From positions 1,215,974 to 1,279,973 of the forward strand of contig CAVSNU010000002.1 in assembly GCA_963729445.1 (NCBI GenBank): a DNA stretch of 64,000 nucleotides, written 5' to 3'. Numbering within the stretch: position 1 is the first letter of the stretch; every line of letters starts with the position of its first letter. A model generated the notes under the pieces. That model worked only from the letters and a program-made list of their open reading frames with translations, was not told the DNA's origin and did not search any database. This stretch comes from JACCZH01 sp963729445 (GTDB lineage: Bacteria > Chloroflexota > Chloroflexia > Thermomicrobiales > CFX8). Position numbers and translations under genes: made by a program. Of this stretch, positions 1 through 8,727 are shown piece by piece.

Positions 1-2
1 AC

Positions 3-1679
3 GACATAAGTCGCGAACCTCAGTGGATCTTTCCTCCTGATGAGCGAATACGATTGAGCCCTGCCATCGAAACGGTCGCGTTCGTGTTTATGATCTTTAA
101 CGACGGTTCTCTCGGAACATGCACCGCAACGTTTATTGGACCTCGTGTGCTGGCGACCGCTGCACACTGCTTGTATAACCACGCTAGTGGGGGCTGGGCT
201 CCGGCAGTACTTGTAAGTCCGGGAAGGGATGGTCAGTTTGAGCCAAGAGGATCCCAAACTACGTCCCAACTATTTGTGCCAAACGGATACATTAACAGTT
301 CATCGAGCTCAGCCGGGAGGCAGATTCTTGACTATGGTGTGATTGTGCTGGATTCTGCGTTTCCAGAATTTATTCCTCCCGCTCCGCTGGCGGCAATGAC
401 GACAAACACGCTTCTGGCCCCAGATTTGTCACCTATGTCAATTGGATATTCTGATGACAAAGCATACGGAACACAGTGGCTGACGACAAAAACAAGTCTC
501 CTGTCAGTAACTGATGATTTTCTCTTGCATGATCTCGACCAAACTTATGGCCAGAGCGGAGCGTCAATTATTCCTGCTGCGGGTTGGATCGGAGAGCCTG
601 TAACCGTGGGGATATCGAGTAAAGAGGTTGCGATCGACGGCGTCTATTTCAATCTTGCTGTACGAGTAACAACAGATATGCTGGCAACATTCATCGATGT
701 GTGTGATCAATCCGGGTGCTCATTCGATTATTTCGTAGAAAGCACACCGCCGCCACCCCCAGTCCCGACTCCCACACCCTCTCCATCACCGACGCCTGAA
801 CCAACCCCTCCACCGGCGCCAGAACCGCCATCTCCGACACCTACGCCTTCACCACCGGCACCTCCGCCGCCAAGCGGACCGACATTTGTAGAGTCGTTTC
901 AGCGCACCTGGGCACGTACCGATCAGCCTGTCGCCCAAGGCCAGGCAAACCGGACCTGGATGTGGGGACCAACATCATCTAGTCCGGCAATCTATGAACG
1001 ATACATCGAGACGCCTGGTGGTCAGCGTACCGTGCAGTACTTCGACAAGTCACGTATGGAAGTCACGAATCCGGCTGGTGACCCGAACTCGATCTGGTAC
1101 GTCACGAACGGCTTGCTGGTCAACGAGTTGATGACCGGGAAGCTCCAGCTGGGAGACAACACCTTTGAGCAGCACCAACCGGCGCAGGTCAATGTGGCTG
1201 GCGATTCGGACGATTCTACCGGGCCGACCTATGCCACCTTTGCAGGGTTACGGGGGACAGCGCCGCTGGCTGAAGGCTCGCTCATCACGCAACGGGTTGA
1301 CCGGGCCGGCACGGTGAACTTCGATCCAGGCTTTGCAGCAGAGAATGTCACGGCGGCGCGCTATGTGCCGGAGACGAACCATACTGTTGCGTCAGTGTTC
1401 TGGAACTTCATGAACTCTGAGGGGATGGTGTTCGAGGGCGGCAGTAACGTCTGGGCGCCGCTGTTTGTGAACCCGTTCTACGCCACGGGCTATCCGGTTA
1501 CGGAGGCATACTGGGCCAGCGTCAAGGTGGGCGGAGTCTACCGCAACGTGCTGATTCAGGTGTTCGAGCGGCGGGTGCTGACCTATACACCCGGAAATGG
1601 ACCGGGCTGGGATGTTGAAGCCGGCAACGTGGGTCAGCACTACTACCAGTGGAGGTATGAGCAGATCCCGAGCGAGTAG
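3..1679 (+). CDS. Secreted trypsin-like serine protease with Pro-rich linker and Chloroflexi-type C-terminal domain (5' truncated)
   Basis: The reading frame is open from base 3 with no stop before the TTG at 54, so the gene almost certainly begins upstream of the window and any signal peptide is missing. The N-terminal half is an S1/V8-like protease. It has a TAAHC box with the catalytic His, a DYGVIVL segment that should hold the Asp, and a GQSGA box with the Ser nucleophile. A linker of about 50 residues made of PTPTPSP-type repeats (around 740-880) follows. The last 260 residues form a Trp/Tyr-rich domain (YIETPGGQR, FERRVLTY, GNVGQHYY) that I recognise as recurring in secreted Chloroflexi proteins but cannot name. 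The protease half uses noticeably more A/T-ending codons than the C-terminal half, suggesting a fusion of parts with different histories. Likely role: an extracellular glutamyl-endopeptidase or trypsin-type protease. Confidence 0.8.
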   Translation, partial: DISREPQWIFPPDERIRLSPAIETVAFVFMIFNDGSLGTCTATFIGPRVLATAAHCLYNHASGGWAPAVLVSPGRDGQFEPRGSQTTSQLFVPNGYINSSSSSAGRQILDYGVIVLDSAFPEFIPPAPLAAMTTNTLLAPDLSPMSIGYSDDKAYGTQWLTTKTSLLSVTDDFLLHDLDQTYGQSGASIIPAAGWIGEPVTVGISSKEVAIDGVYFNLAVRVTTDMLATFIDVCDQSGCSFDYFVESTPPPPPVPTPTPSPSPTPEPTPPPAPEPPSPTPTPSPPAPPPPSGPTFVESFQRTWARTDQPVAQGQANRTWMWGPTSSSPAIYERYIETPGGQRTVQYFDKSRMEVTNPAGDPNSIWYVTNGLLVNELMTGKLQLGDNTFEQHQPAQVNVAGDSDDSTGPTYATFAGLRGTAPLAEGSLITQRVDRAGTVNFDPGFAAENVTAARYVPETNHTVASVFWNFMNSEGMVFEGGSNVWAPLFVNPFYATGYPVTEAYWASVKVGGVYRNVLIQVFERRVLTYTPGNGPGWDVEAGNVGQHYYQWRYEQIPSE

Positions 1680-1706
1680 CCGGCACAGACATTTGAGCGA
1701 CACAGT

Positions 1707-1743
1707 AAGAACCCCGGCGGGCATTGTGCCCGCCGGGGTTCTT
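1707..1743. terminator. Strong bidirectional hairpin terminator
   Basis: A perfect 16-bp inverted repeat (1707-1722 with 1728-1743) around a 5-base loop, ATTGT. It sits between the convergent protease and hsp20 genes. The stem is GC-rich with AA/TT outer ends, so it could serve both strands. Confidence 0.8.
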
Positions 1744-1775
1744 GGGGGTGAGAAGGAGGAGATTTTGGAAGGGCT

Positions 1776-2267
1776 TCAGTTGACGGAGATCGTCTCGCTG
1801 AGCTCGGGAGTGCTTGACGAGCTGCGATCGCCGATTGAGATTCTGTATGGCTTGGCTTCAGCAGCTTTGGGGAGAGTCAGCCGCAAGATGCCGTCCTCTA
1901 GCCGGGCCTGAGCCTGCTCGAAGTCGACCTTGAACGGGAGCGACAGGCTGCGCTGGAAATTGCCGCCGCGGAGCTCGCGGGAGTACCATGTCCAGTTGCC
2001 GGCTTCTTCACGATCGTAGAGCTGAGGGAAGCTGCCGGAGATCGTCAGAACGCCGTCTTCAACCTGGATATTAACGTGCTCGGCCTGGACGCCGGGAACG
2101 TATGCCTGAACGACGATCTCTTCGCCACGATCAAAGACATCAACCGGTAGCGTGGCGACCGTGGACGCGTTCGTCCGGGTGAGCATCTCCTGGGCGATGC
2201 GGTCCATCTGGTCGTGGAGGTACGCAAAATCAGCAAATGGGCTCGTCCACATAAGGCGCTTGCTCAT
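1776..2267 (-). CDS. Hsp20/alpha-crystallin small heat-shock protein
   Basis: 163 aa, the usual length of a bacterial small heat-shock protein. These are ATP-independent holdases that bind unfolding proteins in the cytoplasm. The alpha-crystallin domain occupies roughly residues 40-145, with the A-x-x-PGV-x-x-x-x-V strand (AYVPGVQAEHV), the DGVLTISG strand and the closing DGILRLTLPK motif. An N-terminal amphipathic arm (MSKRLMWTSPF) precedes it, and a Ser-rich tail follows. An AAGGAG ribosome site lies 8-9 bases before the ATG. The 5' region contains a 9-bp inverted repeat that may be regulatory (see 2299-2323). Confidence 0.92.
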   Translation of the reverse strand: MSKRLMWTSPFADFAYLHDQMDRIAQEMLTRTNASTVATLPVDVFDRGEEIVVQAYVPGVQAEHVNIQVEDGVLTISGSFPQLYDREEAGNWTWYSRELRGGNFQRSLSLPFKVDFEQAQARLEDGILRLTLPKAAEAKPYRISIGDRSSSSTPELSETISVN

Positions 2268-2298
2268 GATGGGTACTCCTTCCTGAATCGGTCACTTG

Positions 2299-2323
2299 TG
2301 TCGAAGCCGAGCTTGCTTCGACA
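2299..2323. promoter_or_regulatory. Perfect inverted repeat in the hsp20 leader
   Basis: TGTCGAAGC, 7 bases, GCTTCGACA: a perfect 9-bp inverted repeat 32 bases upstream of the hsp20 start. The architecture (9-bp arms, short spacer) resembles the CIRCE operator bound by HrcA, but the sequence is not CIRCE (TTAGCACTC). It could be another heat-shock operator or an RNA hairpin. Function is inferred from position only. Confidence 0.45.
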
Positions 2324-2440
2324 ACTCACTTATCGATGGACACAGTATATGAGATGATACGAGTCGTGTCAAGTACCTTTCAGTGAACACATGAGAAGAT
2401 GCCACGCTGCTCATGGTAGCTAGCGCTGGAGACGAGGGTG

Positions 2441-3100
2441 TTATCGACCGCCGCTTCTGCGCGCCTCAATGAGAAACGACGGCGGAGGTAAGCGGTGCGA
2501 CAACCGCTTGGCCCAGGTGGTGCCGAGGGTGACGAGCTCTTCCGGCGCGAGGAAGCGCGCGACGGTCATGGTGAAGCCGTGCCGTACCAGCGCGGGACCG
2601 AGCACAGTTTCGGCGTAGTCGACCGTCACTTCGGGAAGGCCCTGGACATCGAGCGGCACCGGGTCGTCGAAGACGCGCGTGTTGAGAATGATCCGGAGGT
2701 TGGCGCCGGGGGCTGCCAGGTAGGCCAGGTTGCCGAGGATGCTGTCGTTGGCTTCGACGATGCCGCGCATCAGACTGCCCCAGGGCAGGTTGACGAAGAT
2801 CTCGTTGGCACGGCCTTCAAGCTCCGGTGGGGGCTGTTCGATGCTGGCGACGGCGTAGAGCAGGTTCTGGAGCCCGCCGCGACCGGGCTTGCGCCGCGCC
2901 CTCGCGGAGAACTCCCGCATGGCTTCGCGGACTGGGTCCAGGCCGACAACGAGTGTGTCAGGGTGCTCGGCCGCGTAGTTATAGGCAAAGCGGCCGTCGC
3001 CAGTCCCGAGATCGATTGCGACATCCGCATGGCGAGATGCCAGCTGTTCTATGTCGTCAACGCCTAGCTCTACCGTGTCTTTACCCTGTACGACGATCAT
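2441..3100 (-). CDS. NpmA/KamB-family 16S rRNA (adenine-1408-N1)-methyltransferase
   Basis: 219 aa, matching the length of the Kam/NpmA family. These SAM-dependent enzymes methylate N1 of A1408 in the ribosomal decoding site and so block kanamycin-, neomycin- and apramycin-type aminoglycosides. Visible hallmarks, in order: an N-terminal strand-turn like that of NpmA (MIVVQGKDTVEL), the SAM-binding DLGTGDGR loop, GLDPV, a KPGRGGLQN segment, PWGSL (its Trp matches the NpmA residue that stacks on the flipped adenine), and a C-terminal TTWAKRL with the second stacking Trp. An AAGGAAG ribosome site precedes the ATG. The gene is divergent from the M81 peptidase and shares no operon. Codon use matches its neighbours, so there is no sign of recent transfer. 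Resistance is inferred from the family; a native housekeeping or self-protection role is possible. Confidence 0.85.
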   Translation of the reverse strand: MIVVQGKDTVELGVDDIEQLASRHADVAIDLGTGDGRFAYNYAAEHPDTLVVGLDPVREAMREFSARARRKPGRGGLQNLLYAVASIEQPPPELEGRANEIFVNLPWGSLMRGIVEANDSILGNLAYLAAPGANLRIILNTRVFDDPVPLDVQGLPEVTVDYAETVLGPALVRHGFTMTVARFLAPEELVTLGTTWAKRLSHRLPPPSFLIEARRSGGR

Positions 3101-3206
3101 CGGTCTTCCTTCATGTCAGTTGGCCGTTGGTCCCATTCTGTTCTACGATAGCCCGAAGGTTCGGCACGAACCTAGCGATCAGGTAGAGGAAGGCGTAGTA
3201 GGACAT

Positions 3207-4712
3207 ATGGCCCAGAAGCGTGTCGCCGTAGGCATGATTTCGCATGAAACCAATACATTCTCACCAATCCCCACACCGATAGAGGCATTCTCCGAGGAGC
3301 GGATCGGCATCCTCGAAGGCGCTGAGATCACAAACCGCCTTCAGGGTACCAAGACCGGCATCGGCGGGTTTCTGGATATCGCAGCCACGCAAGGCTGGGA
3401 TATCGTGGGTACCGTGGCGGCCGGTGCCATGCCCTCGGCGAACATCCCGGCCGAGGTGCATGACGACCTGAAAGGCCGGATGATTCGCCATCTGCAAGCC
3501 GCCGGCGAGGTTGACGGCGTGCTGCTCCACCTGCATGGGGCGATGCTCTCCGAGAATGCGAACGACGCCGAGGGCGACATCTGTCGCGCGGTGCGGGAAG
3601 TCATCGGTCCCGACGTCCCCCTGCTGGTCGAGCTCGATCTGCATGGCAACATCACGGCTGATTTCTGCAGTGTGGTCGATGGCGTCTTTGCCTACGATAC
3701 CAACCCGCATATCGATGCCTACGAGCGGGGTATCGACGCCGCCAGCTGCCTGGCCGATATCTTCAACGGCGACATCACGCGCCCGAGCGTCTTCCTCTCA
3801 AAGCCTCCGATGCTGCCGGCGACCATCAACATGCGCACGGCCGAAGGTCCGATGCAGAAACTGATGGAACGCGCCCGTGAGTGGGAAGCGGGCCCGGACA
3901 TCGTCAAGGTGGGCGTCTTCGGCGGCTTTCCGTTCGCGGACTTCGACCAGGCCGGCACGGCGATGCTGGTGACGGCGACCGACCCCGCGAGTGGCCGCAA
4001 GTGCGCTGAGGACATGGGCCGCTTTGCCTGGAGCATCCGCGAAGAATTCCTCAAGAGGATCCCGACGGTTGAAGAGGCCGTCGATCAAGCCCTGAAGCTC
4101 CTGGAGCGGCCGGGCGAGGGACCGGTCTCCCTAGCGGATGTGGCCGACAACCCGGGCGGCGGCGGCTCGGGCGACACGACCGAGCTCCTGCGCGAGCTCA
4201 TCCGGCGCGGCGCAAAGGGCGCGGCCGCCTGTGTCTGGGATCCCGAAACGGTGCAGCAGGCGATGCAGCTTGGCGTCGGCGGGCAAGGGACGTTCCGGAT
4301 CGGTGGCAAGGCTGACCCGGCATACGGCGAGCCGCTCGAGGTCGAGGGCCGGGTTGCGTTGCTGAGCGACGGTACGTTCGTCGGGCACGGCCCGGTCATG
4401 CGCGGCCAAACGGCCAACTGTGGACCGACCGCGTTGATTGACGTGAACGGCCTCAAGCTCGTGGTCGTCTCGATTCGCCAGGCGGCCAACGATCGCGGAT
4501 TCTTCCGTGTGGCCGGCGTGCAGCCGGAACATGAGCCGCTGCTCGTCATCAAGTCTCGCGGTCACTTCCGTGCTGACTTCGAGCCGATCTCCCGCACCAT
4601 CATCGAGGTCGACGCGCCGGGAGCCGCCAACCCCAATCTGGACCGCTTCACCTTCCAGCACGTCCGCCGGCCAATCTGGCCGCTGGATCGCGATGCGGAG
4701 TGGAGCGAGTAG
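3207..4712 (+). CDS. M81 family metallopeptidase (MlrC-like)
   Basis: About 501 aa from the ATG at 3207, chosen because the protein MAQKRVAVGMISHETNTFSP begins like other family members; a longer frame back to 3051 overlaps the divergent methyltransferase. MlrC is the zinc enzyme that finishes linearised microcystin breakdown, but most M81 proteins act on unknown small peptides or amides. Family signatures seen: SHETNTFSP at the N-terminus, LHLHGAM, ELDLHGN, the YDTNPH segment, DNPGGGGSGDTTELL and a late NCGPTA. These supply the His/Asp metal ligands. It appears monocistronic, followed by a hairpin at 4914-4952. Substrate cannot be told from sequence. Confidence 0.88.
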   Translation: MAQKRVAVGMISHETNTFSPIPTPIEAFSEERIGILEGAEITNRLQGTKTGIGGFLDIAATQGWDIVGTVAAGAMPSANIPAEVHDDLKGRMIRHLQAAGEVDGVLLHLHGAMLSENANDAEGDICRAVREVIGPDVPLLVELDLHGNITADFCSVVDGVFAYDTNPHIDAYERGIDAASCLADIFNGDITRPSVFLSKPPMLPATINMRTAEGPMQKLMERAREWEAGPDIVKVGVFGGFPFADFDQAGTAMLVTATDPASGRKCAEDMGRFAWSIREEFLKRIPTVEEAVDQALKLLERPGEGPVSLADVADNPGGGGSGDTTELLRELIRRGAKGAAACVWDPETVQQAMQLGVGGQGTFRIGGKADPAYGEPLEVEGRVALLSDGTFVGHGPVMRGQTANCGPTALIDVNGLKLVVVSIRQAANDRGFFRVAGVQPEHEPLLVIKSRGHFRADFEPISRTIIEVDAPGAANPNLDRFTFQHVRRPIWPLDRDAEWSE

Positions 4713-4913
4713 AGAGGTCGGGAGGTGTACCGGGCCATCACCCGTAGACGATCGAACGCGAGTACAACGTCGCGGCTCTGAATGGACGAGGGCGGGTCAC
4801 GGCCGGATTGATGCCGTGATCCATCCTCACCACCGCGAGATCGAAGTGGACCTTTTCGTCTGGGCGAGAGCCTTTCGCCGATCGCCTCGTCAATGTCATA
4901 GGTCATCGTAAAG

Positions 4914-4952
4914 TCGAGCCGGGGGAGGACAACACGTCCTCCCCCGGCTCGA
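4914..4952. terminator. Hairpin terminator between convergent genes
   Basis: A perfect 17-bp inverted repeat (4914-4930 with 4936-4952) with an AACAC loop, followed by TAAAT. It lies between the M81 gene and the minus-strand DUF4242 gene. The remainder of 4713-5074 contains no gene I can support. Confidence 0.7.
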
Positions 4953-5074
4953 TAAATCCGTCACACAGGGACACATGGGATCGGGAACCTAGTAGAGGGC
5001 GGCTTCCTGTCCCCGCATCGCCCTCTAGGAATCCAGCTTTGGTTTCGTACTCATGGATTCGCGGGCTTCCGGCC

Positions 5075-5347
5075 TTATTTGTAGAAATAGGGATCGAGGA
5101 TCGAAACCCGGGTGATCTTGTCCAGCGGTAGGGAGTTGCAGCCAGCGGCTTTGCGGATGGATTCGGGGTCTGGTCCATCGTAGATGCAGAACGTCTTGCT
5201 TTTGTCCTCACTGACGTAGGAGTGCACCCAGGTCACGCCGAAGTCGGCATTCTGGTTTACGACACCGAGCATGGCGCCCGCGCCCTCTTCGTTCATCGGA
5301 ACGTGCAGTCCGTCGGGGAACGTTCGCTCGACCATGTAACGGGGCAT
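5075..5347 (-). CDS. DUF4242 (SCO4226-like) small protein
   Basis: 90 aa from the second in-frame ATG, chosen because a GAGGAGG ribosome site lies just upstream and because MPRYMVERTFP is the usual start of the family. The fold is a ferredoxin-like alpha/beta domain; the Streptomyces member SCO4226 binds nickel, but the cellular role is unknown. Visible: the opening YMVERTFP strand, GVTWVHSYVSEDKSKTFCIYD (the most conserved family block) and the closing acidic PDPESIRKAA helix. Located just downstream of the large LuxR-type regulator on the same strand, so it is possibly co-transcribed with it. Confidence 0.75.
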   Translation of the reverse strand: MPRYMVERTFPDGLHVPMNEEGAGAMLGVVNQNADFGVTWVHSYVSEDKSKTFCIYDGPDPESIRKAAGCNSLPLDKITRVSILDPYFYK

Positions 5348-5431
5348 TGAGGTCCTCCTCTTCTTGAAAACTGACGATACGCCTGCATTCATTCTGAGGA
5401 TGGCGGGATGCGATCGCGACGGGAGGATTCC

Positions 5432-8056
5432 CTAGTTTGGTGTTCTGGTCTCCCCATTTTGGAGAATGAGGCCAAGCCGGACCGCCTCACGCGCCGCCTC
5501 GGCCCGGCTATGAACGTCGAGTTTGGCGAGCACCGACGAGACGTGGTGGCCGACCGTCTTGGGTGAAAGGAAGAGCCGCTCGGCAATCTCGGCGTTACGC
5601 AATCCCTCGGCAAGGAGATGTAGGACCTCGACCTCACGAGGGGTGAGGCCGGCCAGGTTGGCGAGGGTAGCGGGCCGTGGTCCCCGCGGTATTCCGCGCG
5701 CCCCCAGTTCGCGCAGGCGTCGGGTGGCGACCGCGACCATCGGAGCAGCCCCAAGCCGCTCGAACTCCCGTAGGGCTTGCTTGAGCGTGGCCTCGTCATC
5801 GCCATCGGCCAGTGCGCGGGCCGCCTCATAGGGGCAGTTCAATTGCTTCCACGCCTGTGCCGCCTCCGCCCAGTGTCCCGAGATCTGAAGGGCAAACGGC
5901 TCGGCTGCCCCTTCCGGCGCAGCGTCAAGCGCACCGGCACGCCACAGCCAGAGGGAGAGCTCGCCAACGTGCCAGATGTGTTTGTGATGCAGTGCGAGTT
6001 CGTAGCACGCGCGCGCCTCTTCGACGACGCGTTCGTGGTCTCCCATCAGCCAGGCCGCTTCAGCCCGGGCAGCGTGTACGGGACCAAGTCTCTGAAGCGT
6101 GGCTGTCTCACGTGACAATTCGAGCGCCTCGTCAAGCGCAGCCCAAACGTCGGGATCCCCCCGGCGGGCCCGCACCCGCCCCAATGCGATCAGTGCCATG
6201 ATCCGGCTAATGGTGGCAACGACCGGTCGGCGTACCACTGCTGACGCGTCCTCAGTCGCCTCGCTCCAGCGACCCTGATAGAGGTGACACAGCGCCTGCC
6301 AGGAGACCATGTACCACTGTTCGAAGTCGAGATCATGCTCGGTAGCGAAGGCGATGCCTTCGGTCAGATAACGGGTGGCAAGCGAAAACTGATACATCTC
6401 ACCGCTAGCAGACCCCAGATTCCCATATGCGCTTGCCACGCCACTGTCATGAGCGATATCGCGAGACAGCTCGAGACTACGTTCCAGATACCGGCGTCCC
6501 TGGTCGATGCCGGACAGCATCATTGCCGAGCCGACCGAGTTACATGCCGCGGCAATGGTTTGCGTATGCCCATGTCGTTCCGCGAGATCAATCGCCTTCT
6601 CGCCCCAGGAGATTGCCTCCGCGTTGTCACGGTTGAGCATGCGCAGGCGAGCCTGGAACATGTACGCACGGGCGAGCTCAAGTCCGGCAGGCAACTCTTC
6701 GAGCAGATCAAGAGCCGCACGGCCCGCAGCCTCACCGTCGCCGTTGCGCCCTGTGAGGATGAACAGATGGCCCAACCGGCCTAGATTCTCAGCCTCTCTT
6801 GATGGCTGCCCGGCGCGATGCCAGATCTCCGTTGCCTCCTGACGGGCAACGATCGCTCGTTCAAGGTCATCGACCACCTGACACTCTGTCGCGTAATCTT
6901 CGAGCAGCGTCGCGCGTTCGATCTCATCCATGGTACCGGCAAAGCGTAGCGCCCGTGCGTACTGCGCCGCGGCTTCCCGGTGTGCTCGAAGTTCCGCAGC
7001 GCGCCGTGCTGACGCCGGGGCGTATTGCAGTACCCGCTCTCTATCTCCTGCCGCCTCGGCATGGTGAGCCAGGCGAGCCAGCATGTCCGGCCGCGCTTCC
7101 GAAGCTTCCAACGCCGCCAGTACCATCTGGTGCAGTGTGATCAGTCGCTGCGGGGAGATAGTATCGAGAATGGTCTCGCGGGCGATCTCGTGACGGAAGG
7201 CGAACCCGTTTTCCTGGGCGCGTAGCACACCCGCAGTGGCACACTCTTCTATCGCCTCCATCTCCGGTCCGGCAACGGCCATCAGCACCCGCGTCTCAAT
7301 GTTGGACCCGATCACCGCAGCGGCATCGAGCGCAGAGCGTGCAGGCGGCGAGAGACGCGCCGCCCGCGCCAGCACAGCGTCACGCACGGTCGCGGGGATA
7401 CCAGCTTGCCCCGATGCGAGCGCCTCTGTGACAAAGAAGGGATTTCCGCCGGTCTGTTGGTAGAGATTCGCCGCGTCGATGGCGCGGCCTTCCGCCAGCT
7501 GCCGCACCGCCGGTTCCGTGAGCCGCGGGATGGTGAGGCGGCGCACAGCCGCCGAGGTCGCGAGGTCGCCAAGCACAATTCTCAAGGGATGCCGTGGGCC
7601 GACCTCGTCATCGCGGTAGGTCGCGATCAGCAGTGCGGGAACGGTGTCGATTCGCCGTCCGATGAAGCGCAGCAGATCGAGGGTCGCCTCGTCCGCCCAG
7701 TGAACATCTTCAAACACGACAACCGCTGGATCCGGACGGTGTGCCAGCAGACCAAGAAACGCGCTGAAGACCTTGTACCGCTGACCGGCTTCCTGGAGAA
7801 GCCGGTCGAGCTCTCCGCCCACCTGTCCGGCGATGTCGATCAGCGGCCCGAGCGGGCGGGGCGTCGAGAGCGGATCGCAGGTGCCGCGTAGCACGCGCAC
7901 CCTTGGCCGCGCAGCCCTGCAGAACTCCTTGACGAGGACCGTTTTGCCGACGCCGGCCTCACCGGCAACGAAGACGAGGCGGCCATGGCCGTCGGCTGCT
8001 ACGCTGAGAAGGTCATTCAGCTCTAAGAGAAATGAATCGCGCTCAAGCAATTGCAT
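5432..8056 (-). CDS. Large ATP-binding LuxR-family (LAL/MalT-like) transcriptional regulator
   Basis: 874 aa from the ATG at 8056 (MQLLERDSFL); an upstream extension to 8497 reads into the divergent small gene and is not credible. Domain order: AAA/NB-ARC-type ATPase with Walker A GEAGVGKT (about residue 30) and Walker B VVVFEDVHWAD; a long TPR-like helical region (residues about 330-780); and a C-terminal LuxR/GerE helix-turn-helix (LTPREVEVLHLLAEG, NAEIAERLFLSPKTVGHHV). This is the STAND regulator layout: ligand binding to the helical repeats drives ATP-dependent oligomerisation and DNA binding. The inducer is unknown. The gene is divergent from the small protein at 8280, with about 220 bases between them for shared control. 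Confidence 0.9.
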   Translation of the reverse strand: MQLLERDSFLLELNDLLSVAADGHGRLVFVAGEAGVGKTVLVKEFCRAARPRVRVLRGTCDPLSTPRPLGPLIDIAGQVGGELDRLLQEAGQRYKVFSAFLGLLAHRPDPAVVVFEDVHWADEATLDLLRFIGRRIDTVPALLIATYRDDEVGPRHPLRIVLGDLATSAAVRRLTIPRLTEPAVRQLAEGRAIDAANLYQQTGGNPFFVTEALASGQAGIPATVRDAVLARAARLSPPARSALDAAAVIGSNIETRVLMAVAGPEMEAIEECATAGVLRAQENGFAFRHEIARETILDTISPQRLITLHQMVLAALEASEARPDMLARLAHHAEAAGDRERVLQYAPASARRAAELRAHREAAAQYARALRFAGTMDEIERATLLEDYATECQVVDDLERAIVARQEATEIWHRAGQPSREAENLGRLGHLFILTGRNGDGEAAGRAALDLLEELPAGLELARAYMFQARLRMLNRDNAEAISWGEKAIDLAERHGHTQTIAAACNSVGSAMMLSGIDQGRRYLERSLELSRDIAHDSGVASAYGNLGSASGEMYQFSLATRYLTEGIAFATEHDLDFEQWYMVSWQALCHLYQGRWSEATEDASAVVRRPVVATISRIMALIALGRVRARRGDPDVWAALDEALELSRETATLQRLGPVHAARAEAAWLMGDHERVVEEARACYELALHHKHIWHVGELSLWLWRAGALDAAPEGAAEPFALQISGHWAEAAQAWKQLNCPYEAARALADGDDEATLKQALREFERLGAAPMVAVATRRLRELGARGIPRGPRPATLANLAGLTPREVEVLHLLAEGLRNAEIAERLFLSPKTVGHHVSSVLAKLDVHSRAEAAREAVRLGLILQNGETRTPN

Positions 8057-8279
8057 GATGAGCGCATTATACCCATGCGCAATCCATTCAGCGCCCCAGT
8101 TTGGCGCATCAGGCCAAGTGGTCGAATGTAAGCTAGCCCTCAGTGATCTGACCGCCGGCTCTCCCATCGCGGCAGCTCCGGTGTGTGACAACTGATGACA
8201 GGTGGTCTTACGTCGTACCATTGTGCGTATGATTGCGAGTTGGCGCCCACACCAGAGACCCCATGAAAGGAGGCTTGCA

Positions 8280-8570
8280 ATGAGCGGAAGCTCCAAGGTA
8301 ACCACCGACCATGAGACCATTCGCCGGTGGGCAGAGGAACGCGGCGGGCGGCCGGCAAGGGTCAAAGGGACAGGTGGCCAAGAAGGTGGCGACGACGTTG
8401 GCCTCTTGCGCTTTGATTTTGGCGAACCGGACGAGTCGCTGGAACCCATCTCCTGGGAGGAGTTCTTCAGGGAGTTTGAGAATGAGAAGCTGGCCATGGT
8501 CTACCAGGACACGACCAGAGAAGGCCAGGAGAGCCGCTTCTTCAAGTTCGTGAGGCGTGACGACGCATGA
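8280..8570 (+). CDS. Small acidic conserved protein of unknown function
   Basis: 96 aa from an ATG preceded by AAAGGAGG, a near-perfect ribosome site. It contains TTDHETIRRWAEERGGRPARVKG near the start and ends with a Phe/Glu-rich ISWEEFF, FENEKLAMVYQ pattern. I recognise this as a small family found in many bacteria and often loosely named a 1,4-alpha-glucan branching protein, although it has no glycosidase features. No catalytic residues can be named. It stands alone between the LuxR regulator and the dynamin-like gene. 8571-8727 holds nothing I can support. Confidence 0.7.
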   Translation: MSGSSKVTTDHETIRRWAEERGGRPARVKGTGGQEGGDDVGLLRFDFGEPDESLEPISWEEFFREFENEKLAMVYQDTTREGQESRFFKFVRRDDA

Positions 8571-8727
8571 CCTCAGCCTCGTCAGGCGGAGAAGAACCCT
8601 CTCGCCGGCGTGGAAGCAACCGGTGCACCCGCGTTACACGAATCGCTCGCCATGGGTCACAGTTGTCGTAGCGTGCATCTGTCGCAACAACTCACAACGG
8701 CGCCGGAGGTGCGACGTGGCGCCCGCT

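Noticed and set aside
5829..8056. Several long plus-strand frames opposite the LuxR regulator
   Set aside because: These are antisense shadows: Arg/Pro-rich, without ribosome sites, while the minus-strand gene has clear domains.
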